This document shows positions 1 to 5,250 of a stretch of 5,652 nt of DNA, piece by piece (positions within the stretch are counted from its first letter, which is position 1; the number at the start of each line of letters is the position of its first letter). The notes beneath the pieces were generated by a model. That model saw only the letters and a list, made by a program, of their open reading frames with translations, had not been told where the DNA came from and ran no database searches. The position numbers and the translations under genes were made by a program. Origin of the DNA: Bacteroidota bacterium (lineage in GTDB: Bacteria; Bacteroidota; Bacteroidia; Bacteroidales; UBA1556). The DNA lies in NCBI GenBank assembly GCA_003648395.1, contig QMPB01000343.1:1-5652 (forward strand), given 5' to 3'.

Positions 1-60
1 ACTGACCCTGAAAGGGTCAAATACGAATAACCATGGGCGGAGCCCCATGGTTATGAATAC
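1..60. repeat. Tandem GC-rich palindromes, REP-like dispersed repeat (may extend beyond the window)
   Basis: Two hairpins lie side by side. The first pairs TGACCC (3-8) with GGGTCA (14-19) around a 5-base loop. The second pairs ATAACCATGGG (27-37) with CCCATGGTTAT (44-54), an 11-bp perfect stem with a 6-base loop; an alternative register pairs GGGC with GCCC. The block is far richer in G and C than the surrounding DNA. Two neighbouring palindromes of this kind, next to AT-rich non-coding DNA, resemble REP-type repeats that occur in many copies in Bacteroidota genomes. That identity is from general recollection and cannot be confirmed from one copy. It could alternatively be the 3' end or terminator structure of a gene lying to the left. 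No transposase is visible inside the window. Confidence 0.5.
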
Positions 61-220
61 TAATTCTAGAGGTTTTGGCGGTATTTTTGCTTTTTTTCAG
101 CAAAAAATAGTGACAAAGCACAATTTTTTAATTTCTAATAAAGTAGAATAGAGGATTTTGATAAACTGATTAGTTCGCTTATTTTTTAGTAAAAAATAAT
201 AATTTGATTAATATTTTATG

Positions 221-228
221 TAGATTTG
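221..228 (+). promoter_or_regulatory. Possible Bacteroidota -7 promoter box (TAGATTTG)
   Basis: TAGATTTG matches the Bacteroidota housekeeping -7 consensus TAnnTTTG exactly. A TTTG lies upstream at 203-206, but only 14 bases separate it from the box, shorter than the usual spacing of about 17-23, so the -33 part is poor. Use of this box would give a leader of roughly 180 bases before the sigma factor start at 414. An ATG directly follows the box and opens a 9-codon frame (229-258), judged accidental. Confidence 0.25.
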
Positions 229-271
229 ATGAAGTTTTACAAAATCAAAAATAAATAATAAACAATTAAAC

Positions 272-330
272 GTGTATATGTTATTTATCAAACATATCAA
301 TAAAATAAATACACTAATAATACACTAATT
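272..330. repeat. Clustered inverted and direct repeats, possible operator
   Basis: ATATGTT (276-282) is inverted as AACATAT (291-297) with an 8-base spacer. An outer pair, GTGTAT (272-277) and ATACAC (309-314), flanks it loosely. TACACTAAT is then repeated directly at 310-318 and 321-329, an 11-base period that would place the copies on the same face of the helix. The position, 85-140 bases before the sigma gene, suits a regulator-binding region. The elements are short and AT-rich, so chance is a real alternative. Confidence 0.3.
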
Positions 331-413
331 ATCAATATCATATAAATAGTATGATTTTTTAATTTTAAACCAAAGATGATGCATAATATTGTCGTCTTTT
401 AACAGAAGAGTTA

Positions 414-959
414 ATGCGAAGTTCTAAAAAGTCCAATATTGAACACTTAATTGAGGGCTGTATTAATAACAACAGGAAATCACAGAAAGATCTTTATGAA
501 AGATACTTTGGGTTGATGATGAGCATTTCGATGCGCTACTGTAGTGATTGGGACGAAGCAAAGGAGGTTGTAAATACTGGTTTTCTAAAAGTTTTTTTAA
601 AAATCAAAGATTATAGCGGCAAAGGTTCTTTTGAAGGTTGGATGAAACGAATAATAGTTAATTCTGCTTTAGATTATATTAAAAGTCTAAAGCAACCTAC
701 AGTGGAAATTGATGATAAGAATACTTATGAAAGTGATCTTTATGTCGATAATGAAGCACTAAACGATTTCTCTGTTGATGATATTATTAAACACATACAA
801 GCATTACCTCCAATGAGTAGAGCGGTTTTTAATATGTATGTAATGGAAGGTTACAAACATAAAGACATCTCTAAAGAGTTGGGAATAAGTGAAGGAACTT
901 GTCATTGGCATTTACAAAATGCTAGAAAGATTCTTCAAACAAAGATTAGCAAATTCTAA
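414..959 (+). CDS. ECF-type RNA polymerase sigma factor (sigma-70 family)
   Basis: This 181-residue protein has the size and two-domain plan of an extracytoplasmic-function sigma factor, which binds core RNA polymerase and directs it to a small promoter set. Region 2 spans about residues 24-92, with the DEAKEVVNTGFLKVF stretch (47-61) that contacts core polymerase and the -10 box, then F73-E-G-W76 and N83-x-x-x-D87, all typical of the family. Regions 1.1 and 3 are absent. Region 4 spans about 125-178, with the LPPMSRAVF entry and a helix-turn-helix (about 148-171: KHKDISKELGISEGT) for -35-type recognition. The ATG at 414 is preceded by AGAAGAG (404-410), a modest ribosome-binding site. The gene is followed after 34 bases by a membrane protein gene, the usual sigma/anti-sigma arrangement. 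The regulon cannot be deduced from the sequence. The family call is firm; no specific gene name is justified. Confidence 0.93.
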   Translation: MRSSKKSNIEHLIEGCINNNRKSQKDLYERYFGLMMSISMRYCSDWDEAKEVVNTGFLKVFLKIKDYSGKGSFEGWMKRIIVNSALDYIKSLKQPTVEIDDKNTYESDLYVDNEALNDFSVDDIIKHIQALPPMSRAVFNMYVMEGYKHKDISKELGISEGTCHWHLQNARKILQTKISKF

Positions 960-997
960 AACAATAATAATAATAATTCTAAAACAATTACAAATGA
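952..997 (+). repeat. 23-bp tandem duplication with an AAT microsatellite at the sigma/partner junction
   Basis: AATTCTAAAACAAT occurs at 952-965 and again at 975-988. Five AAT triplets (963-977) run between and into the second copy. The first copy contains the last sigma codons and the stop TAA (957-959); the second copy ends just before the next start codon (994). The unit therefore looks like a 23-base tandem duplication, with later divergence of the second copy's 3' end into TTACAAATGA. It sets the distance between the two genes. Confidence 0.7.
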
Positions 998-1824
998 CAA
1001 AATTAAACCTTGACAACATCGTTCAGCAAAAACTCGGGGAGTTGGACATCAAGTACAAAGCAGAACACTGGGATGAAATGGAAGATAAGCTCAACTCTTC
1101 CTCTGCATCTATAAGTACTAATTTAGGTGCTAGCTCAAGCATCTCTTCAACTTATCTTATTGCAATAGTTACAATTGGAATTACTGCGCTCTCAGTAATT
1201 ACTTATATGTTGCTAAATAATAATAGTAATGATTCAGCAACAAACTTAATTGAGAATAAAGTATTAGTTGAAAAAATTAATCCAGTTAAAAACACTAAAG
1301 AATTAGATACTAAAACAATTTCAAAAACAGATAAATATATTAAAGCTGTTGAGAAAAACACTAGTGCTAAAAGTAATAATTCTGTTAAAACTATTGTTAA
1401 TAAAGAATCTAGTAAAAAATTGGTTGTAAACTCAACTAAAAAGACTTCTTTAAAACAAGAAAATACATCAAATGATATTAATAATGATAAAACTGTACCT
1501 AAAATAGATACTGATAATAATATTGTTGAAATAGTTAAGACTGAAGAAATAGTTAAGACCAATAATACTAAATTAGTAAATACTGATACTGAAACAAATC
1601 AGGAGTATATAGGTGAACCAATTACTATCGGTTCTGACTCATGCAGTGGTTCTTCATATATTAAGAGGACTAGCCATTATCATAAAGGAAGTAAAGAGAA
1701 TAATGGTAAAGAAAAAATTAAAAAGAACAACGAACTTAAGAATGTTACACCAATAACCAAACCTGTAAAAAGAGTTTTCAGAAAAAGAAAAGGCGGTTTT
1801 TGGGGTTTAATTAGCAAAAGATAA
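994..1824 (+). CDS. Single-pass membrane protein, probable anti-sigma factor or partner of the upstream sigma factor
   Basis: I chose the ATG at 994, giving 276 residues, because the longer reading frame begins at a GTG inside the sigma gene and its extra 35 residues are poorly protein-like. Residues 1-34 form an amphipathic, charged segment with the pattern LDNIVQQKLGELD and HWDEMEDKL (25-33), a signature I recognise from proteins encoded next to Bacteroidota ECF sigma factors; binding of the sigma factor there is inference. A Ser-rich linker follows, then one membrane segment at about 53-75. The remaining 200 residues are Lys/Asn/Thr/Ser-rich and probably disordered, with a six-residue repeat EIVKTE/EIVKTN (179-190) and a strongly basic end (KRVFRKRK then GGFWGLISKR). 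No zinc-binding HxxxCxxC motif is present, so it is not a ZAS-type anti-sigma factor. Orientation is presumably N-terminus inside and tail in the periplasm. Function is not proven by sequence. Confidence 0.72.
   Translation: MTKLNLDNIVQQKLGELDIKYKAEHWDEMEDKLNSSSASISTNLGASSSISSTYLIAIVTIGITALSVITYMLLNNNSNDSATNLIENKVLVEKINPVKNTKELDTKTISKTDKYIKAVEKNTSAKSNNSVKTIVNKESSKKLVVNSTKKTSLKQENTSNDINNDKTVPKIDTDNNIVEIVKTEEIVKTNNTKLVNTDTETNQEYIGEPITIGSDSCSGSSYIKRTSHYHKGSKENNGKEKIKKNNELKNVTPITKPVKRVFRKRKGGFWGLISKR
1528..1559 (+). repeat. 18-bp in-frame tandem repeat in the tail of the sigma-partner protein
   Basis: GAAATAGTTAAGAC is present at 1528-1541 and 1546-1559, a period of 18 bases that adds exactly six residues (EIVKTE then EIVKTN). 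The near identity of the DNA suggests a recent duplication inside a low-complexity tail. Confidence 0.6.
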
Positions 1825-1883
1825 TATTACACAAACTATCTAATTTGTTAAAACTAAAGTATTAATAATATATATATATTAAG

Positions 1884-1915
1884 AAGAGTTCATTAAATTA
1901 TGAGCTCTTTTTTTT
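1884..1915 (+). terminator. Rho-independent terminator after the sigma factor operon
   Basis: AAGAGTTCAT (1884-1893) pairs with ATGAGCTCTT (1900-1909), ten base pairs with one G-U, around a 6-base loop. It is followed without a gap by a run of eight T (1908-1915, overlapping the end of the stem). This is the clearest terminator in the window. It separates the sigma pair from the next gene, which starts only 15 bases later and so needs its own promoter or readthrough. Confidence 0.85.
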
Positions 1916-1917
1916 AT

Positions 1918-1925
1918 TAGATTTG
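1918..1925 (+). promoter_or_regulatory. Possible -7 promoter box for the lipoprotein hydrolase gene
   Basis: TAGATTTG matches TAnnTTTG exactly, sits directly after the terminator T-run and ends 5 bases before the ATG at 1931. A start site a few bases downstream would give a leaderless or nearly leaderless messenger. No clear TTTG lies at the expected -33 distance, which would fall inside the terminator stem. An alternative upstream start uses TTTG at 1844-1847 with a poor -7 box near 1866, but that transcript would have to cross the terminator. Confidence 0.35.
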
Positions 1926-1930
1926 CATAT

Positions 1931-2725
1931 ATGAAGATTATTTACACGATTATATTTTTCTTAGGAGTTTTGCTTAACTCATGCGGTTCGCCAAAAAGCA
2001 ATAAAAACTCTGAACCCGTAAAAGAAACTATCATTGCAATAAGCAAAGCTCATGGAAGTAGTGGATATGTTCAATATAAAAAATGGTTGATTAATCTAGA
2101 TTCAAACCTAGTTCTTTACGACTTATACGAATTACCTATTGATAGTGCATTGAAAATTATGCAAACAGTCGATGCATTATTAATTACTGGTGGACCTGAT
2201 GTGAATCCAAATTTATATTCATACGATAGCATGGCATATATTTGCGAGACGCCAGATAATTATAGAGACTCTCTCGAAACATTATCTATTAAATATGCAT
2301 TTGATCACAAACTACCAATATTAGGAATTTGCAGAGGGCAACAAATACTAAATATCACCTTTGGCGGCACACTTATCACTGATATTCCTTCACAGCACCC
2401 CTCCTCTATTATTCATAGGGTGAGCAAAGACAAATGCTATCATAGTATCTATATAAAAGATGATAGCTATTTGCATTCAATCTTCGATGAAGATTCAACT
2501 ATTGTAAATTCAGCGCATCACCAAGCAGTAGAAAAATTAGGCAATCATCTTATTGTATTTGCACATTCTAAAGATAGTATCATTGAATCCATTGGATTTG
2601 AGAACAATTATTATTCTAACTTCTTTTTAGGAGTTCAATTTCACCCAGAACACATGATTGGAACAGATATTTCTAAAAATATTGGAATGGCATTTATTAA
2701 ATCAGCCAAAAAAACTAATAACTAA
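1931..2725 (+). CDS. Lipoprotein with class I glutamine-amidotransferase fold (peptidase C26, gamma-glutamyl hydrolase-like)
   Basis: The 264-residue product carries a lipoprotein signal peptide (hydrophobic 3-15, lipobox LNSC with lipidated Cys18), so it should be anchored in the envelope, probably the outer membrane facing the periplasm; no clear surface-export signal follows the Cys. The mature part is a class I glutamine-amidotransferase-like hydrolase. LLITGGPDVNP (84-94) forms the oxyanion region, LGICRGQQ (131-138) carries the nucleophile Cys134, NSAHHQAV (193-200) is the conserved loop of the PuuD/C26 group, and GVQFHPEH (234-241) supplies His238 and Glu240 to complete the triad. The family hydrolyses gamma-glutamyl amide bonds, for example gamma-glutamyl-GABA or polyglutamates; the substrate here is unknown. 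All catalytic residues are present, so activity is expected. The acyltransferase gene starts 10 bases downstream, implying co-transcription. It lacks a synthetase partner domain, which argues against a biosynthetic amidotransferase. Confidence 0.88.
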   Translation: MKIIYTIIFFLGVLLNSCGSPKSNKNSEPVKETIIAISKAHGSSGYVQYKKWLINLDSNLVLYDLYELPIDSALKIMQTVDALLITGGPDVNPNLYSYDSMAYICETPDNYRDSLETLSIKYAFDHKLPILGICRGQQILNITFGGTLITDIPSQHPSSIIHRVSKDKCYHSIYIKDDSYLHSIFDEDSTIVNSAHHQAVEKLGNHLIVFAHSKDSIIESIGFENNYYSNFFLGVQFHPEHMIGTDISKNIGMAFIKSAKKTNN

Positions 2726-2735
2726 AGAAATAATT

Positions 2736-4064
2736 ATGACAAAATGGTCATTAGGATACGAGATATTAAGGGCATTTATTGGGATTTTTTTTAGATATTT
2801 TTACAAAGAGATCTCCTCCACAGGAAACAGTAATATTCCAAATGGAAAACCAATTATTTTCGCAGCAAACCATCAAAATGCATTGATGGATCCTCTTGGC
2901 ATATTATTTACAAATCCCAATCAATCAGTATTTTTAACAAGAGCAGATATATTTGATAATCCCATTCTATTAAAGATATTCTCATCTTTTAAAATGCTAC
3001 CTGTTTACAGGATAAAAGATGGTGCTGATAGCCTAAAAAATAATGAAAGAATATTCAATAAAAGTGTTGAAATTCTTGAAGCGAAAATGTCGGTTGCTTT
3101 ATTCCCTGAAGCTAGTCATACTGATAAACGACATTTAAAAACACTAAAAAAAGCAGTTCCACGTATTGCCTTTATGGCTGAAGAAAAGAATGATTTTAAC
3201 CTTGACTTGCAAATTGTCCCTGTAGGAATCTATTATGAGGATTATGTACATACAAATAGTAGACTGTTCGTTAATTATGGAAAACCACTAAATCTAAAGC
3301 CTTTTAAGGAAATGGCTGCAGAAAATAAGCAAAAAGCATATATTGCCTTTAAGAACAAACTAGAAGATGCCATTAAAGAATTAATTATTCATATTAAAGA
3401 TATGAATAATTATGAGCTTTATGAAGGTATTCGACTATTCTACAGACCACTGATGCGCAAGAAACTTGGAATTGATACTGACAATAATCTAAACAATTTC
3501 AAAGCCGATAGAGAAACTACTGATAAATTATTTGAACATTATGAAAATAGTAATGATTCTATTAATGACCTAATTACACTTTATTCCAAGTTTAATAGCT
3601 CTTGTAAAAAAATGTCAATACGTCCTTTATTTTTTATTAAGAAAAGCAGCTTCAATATTATTTCTAGAATATTAATGTTTATTATTGGATTACCTATATT
3701 CATTTATGGCTTCATCAATAATATTTTACTTTATCTATTATTTTCTACACTGATAAATAAAATACAAGACAAACAATTTCATTCATCAGTAAAATTTGCT
3801 ATATCTTTTACCATATTACCTATTCTCTATTTTATTCAATCTTGGATATTCTATACTTTTATAAGTAATGGGAATTGGACAATTATATATTTATTTTCAC
3901 TACCTATTTCGGCTTATTTTGCAAACAAATACCGTTATTATTGGATTGATTATATGCAAGATTATAGATTTTGGGTAAATTCTATTCGAGAGAGCAAAGC
4001 TTTTCAAGAATATGATAATTCTAAGAATAGTTTAATTCAGTATCTAGATAAGATATATAAATAA
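2736..4064 (+). CDS. PlsC-like glycerolipid acyltransferase with C-terminal membrane segments
   Basis: I start this 442-residue protein at the ATG at 2736; the frame extends upstream to 2658, but that part overlaps the preceding gene. The N-terminal half is a lysophospholipid/glycerol-3-phosphate acyltransferase domain: AANHQNALMDP (43-53) is the catalytic block with His46 and Asp52, VFLTRADIF (65-73) and LPVYRIKDG (88-96) follow, ALFPEASHTDKR (121-132) is the FPEG-equivalent block, and IVPVGIYYEDY (160-170) is the last. The His-Asp spacing is HX5D rather than the usual HX4D of PlsC, a spacing I associate with the Gpt2/Sct1-like bacterial subgroup. The C-terminal half contains predicted membrane segments at about 306-340 (probably two), 352-375 and 381-399. 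Likely role: acyl transfer from acyl-CoA or acyl-ACP to a glycerolipid or similar acceptor at the inner membrane. It follows the lipoprotein gene by 10 bases, so the two form an operon. The exact acceptor is unknown. Confidence 0.87.
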   Translation: MTKWSLGYEILRAFIGIFFRYFYKEISSTGNSNIPNGKPIIFAANHQNALMDPLGILFTNPNQSVFLTRADIFDNPILLKIFSSFKMLPVYRIKDGADSLKNNERIFNKSVEILEAKMSVALFPEASHTDKRHLKTLKKAVPRIAFMAEEKNDFNLDLQIVPVGIYYEDYVHTNSRLFVNYGKPLNLKPFKEMAAENKQKAYIAFKNKLEDAIKELIIHIKDMNNYELYEGIRLFYRPLMRKKLGIDTDNNLNNFKADRETTDKLFEHYENSNDSINDLITLYSKFNSSCKKMSIRPLFFIKKSSFNIISRILMFIIGLPIFIYGFINNILLYLLFSTLINKIQDKQFHSSVKFAISFTILPILYFIQSWIFYTFISNGNWTIIYLFSLPISAYFANKYRYYWIDYMQDYRFWVNSIRESKAFQEYDNSKNSLIQYLDKIYK

Positions 4065-4225
4065 TACCAAATTAATACCAAAACACGCCATATAAATCGT
4101 TTATATTTCCCTATTACTGCGTTAAATATTATTTCCATAGCTACGGCTATGTAAATAATTTTTGCCTTCTAATAGGAAAATATATTCCAATTTATTTATA
4201 GCGTATTTTGATACCAAATTGGTAT
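4064..4225. mobile_element. MITE-like inverted-repeat element with a central hairpin
   Basis: A left arm (4064-4116) is the imperfect inverse of a right arm (4170-4225). Both outer ends begin ATACCAA when read inward, and 14 of the last 15 inner bases match (TATATTTcCCTATTA type). Arm lengths differ by 3 bases because of a diverged middle. Inside sits a second hairpin, ATTATTTCCATAGC (4128-4141) with GCTATGTAAATAAT (4146-4159), one mismatch in 14, around the loop TACG. The right end, ATACCAAATTGGTAT (4211-4225), is itself a 15-base palindrome. AATA occurs on both sides (4060-4063 and 4226-4229), a possible target duplication, though such a short AT repeat is weak evidence. No coding frame is present, so any movement would need a transposase supplied in trans. 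It might instead be a folded RNA or a long terminator, but no T-run follows. Confidence 0.6.
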
Positions 4226-4263
4226 AATAGCGTTATTATTAAAATGTCAAAATAGAATAAATT

Positions 4264-4303
4264 AAGAAGAAATAGGTAATAATACTATTTCTTTCTTCTT
4301 TTT
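4264..4303 (+). terminator. Weak terminator-like hairpin between convergent genes
   Basis: AAGAAGAAATAG (4264-4275) pairs with CTATTTCTTTCTT (4285-4297) with one bulged T, around a 9-base loop, and five T follow at 4299-4303. It could end plus-strand transcripts from the acyltransferase operon. The right arm is also the last few codons and stop of the minus-strand gene, so termination signal and coding sequence are shared. The stem is almost all A-T pairs, hence low confidence. Confidence 0.4.
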
Positions 4304-5250
4304 ATATCTTCACCTTTAATACCTTTAAGCTTCTTGTCTTTTTTCTTCTTTGAAGTTTTAGGAGCTTTTGTTTTTCTTGGTTTTTCTACTGTTGCATAAA
4401 CAGGGCGAGCTTCGTTTACTGTGTCAGGTAGCACTTCAAACATAGCTCTAAATCCTATCCAATCCGTTGGTTTTTTATATCTTACATAACTAATATCACC
4501 AATACCATATTCATGTTTCCAATTAAAGCCTACTGCAACTATTTCACCATATAAATATTCACCAACATTATCAGACTCATAGTAGAAAAGTTTTTTCTTT
4601 CCTTGAGGCACATATGGTGTAGCTGCATTTACAAGATCTATATTATGGAGTGATTGAGAAACAGGCTTAACCTCTTCAAAATACAATGAGAGTGTTCTCT
4701 CCCACTCTTTTCTTTTTACTTGTCTATATTTAAAATTAATAGGATATTTCTTTCTTTGCTTTAAAGTCTTACTTATTACAGCATAATGCATTTTAACCTT
4801 ATCCGTTCTCCATTTACAATATTCAAATACTTGATAATAATTGATATTTACAAGGGGGAAATTATAATACCTAGAACTTAACAAATGATAATCCACCCCA
4901 TAAACCTTCTTATCACTAGACACAACCTGCCAAGTACGTGTTAGCATACGTTCATAAAAAACGCTATCCATTGGCAGAGAGTCGTACAAATGATTTGGAA
5001 TATCTGAATCTAAATTATAAAATGGCAACTTATTAATAGAATCGTGCAGGCTAGGTGTGTACGAATTTCTAATATCATGCAAGAACTCCAAATAATCTAT
5101 AACTCTAATTGGTCGTTTATCGATATATAAACTATCCGTAATCATCACAGTACCAGGGGGAGACTCCTTAAACAAAGGTTTCTTCTTCTTGGCTGCTGAT
5201 AACAACAGAACTAGAGTTAAACTTATTAATATGTATAATTTAATATTCAA
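4285..5250 (-). CDS. Exported FGE-fold (SUMF1-like) pseudoenzyme, distantly GldJ/GldK-like
   Basis: The 321-residue product starts with a hydrophobic segment (3-19) followed by AAKKKK, an export signal or membrane anchor; there is no lipobox Cys. The body follows the formylglycine-generating-enzyme fold in order: PPGTVMITDSLYIDK (31-45) with an ITVxxYxxFL-like RVIDYLEFL (49-57); FPLVNINYYQVFEYCKWRT (131-149), equivalent to the yPVv-Vsw--A--YC-W block; FKYRQVKRKEWERTLS (173-188), equivalent to fRLPTEaEWEyA; VGEYLYGEIVAVGFNW (229-244), equivalent to NVwEW plus the glycine loop; and WIGFRAMFEVL (264-274), where active enzymes have GFRC. The only Cys is Cys145, so the oxidase chemistry is lost and a structural or binding role is likely, as for the type IX secretion proteins GldJ and GldK. 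A Lys-rich tail (about 290-321) ends it. It starts at TTG (5250), directly after an in-frame TAA; the next Met is residue 36, past the export signal. Role in secretion is inference. Confidence 0.78.
   Translation of the reverse strand: MNIKLYILISLTLVLLLSAAKKKKPLFKESPPGTVMITDSLYIDKRPIRVIDYLEFLHDIRNSYTPSLHDSINKLPFYNLDSDIPNHLYDSLPMDSVFYERMLTRTWQVVSSDKKVYGVDYHLLSSRYYNFPLVNINYYQVFEYCKWRTDKVKMHYAVISKTLKQRKKYPINFKYRQVKRKEWERTLSLYFEEVKPVSQSLHNIDLVNAATPYVPQGKKKLFYYESDNVGEYLYGEIVAVGFNWKHEYGIGDISYVRYKKPTDWIGFRAMFEVLPDTVNEARPVYATVEKPRKTKAPKTSKKKKDKKLKGIKGEDIKRRKK

Larger units (their letters stand above)
61..413. other. Non-coding region upstream of the sigma factor gene
   Basis: No convincing gene is seen in these 353 bases on either strand. 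The region holds an 8-bp inverted repeat, TTTTTGCT (84-91) with AGCAAAAA (99-106), which is not followed by a T-run and so is a poor terminator. It also holds a promoter-like box at 221-228, an inverted repeat at 276-297 and a direct repeat at 310-329. The long AT-rich leader is compatible with a regulated promoter for the sigma gene, but no complete -33/-7 pair with standard spacing was found. A second, weaker -7-like box, TAATATTG (384-391), has one mismatch to TAnnTTTG and would give a short leader of about 20 bases. Confidence 0.5.

Noticed and set aside
1..30. Possible C-terminal end of a protein gene (TDPERVKYE then stop) in frame 1
   Set aside because: Those nine codons are simply the hairpin repeat read as protein; nothing upstream is visible to support a gene.
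84..106. Inverted repeat TTTTTGCT/AGCAAAAA as a terminator
   Set aside because: No T-run follows on either strand, and the loop is itself a T-run, so it looks like low-complexity sequence.
229..258. Nine-codon leader peptide frame starting right after the TAGATTTG box
   Set aside because: It is short, AT-rich and without a ribosome-binding site or any regulatory codon pattern; such frames arise by chance.
889..993. Upstream extension of the sigma-partner frame from a GTG
   Set aside because: It lies mostly inside the sigma gene in another frame and encodes an isoleucine run from the AAT repeat; the ATG at 994 gives the recognised N-terminus and normal gene spacing.
1203..1562. Minus-strand open frame of 119 codons opposite the sigma-partner gene
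   Set aside because: It is a hydrophobic, Leu/Val/Ser-rich mirror of the low-complexity Lys/Asn/Thr codons on the plus strand, with no recognisable domain.
1867..1880. AT-only palindrome (AATATATATATATT)
   Set aside because: A simple AT dinucleotide repeat is self-complementary by nature and carries no further signal.
2658..2735. Upstream extension of the acyltransferase frame
   Set aside because: It overlaps the end of the C26 hydrolase gene out of frame; the ATG at 2736, 10 bases after the hydrolase stop, is the natural start.
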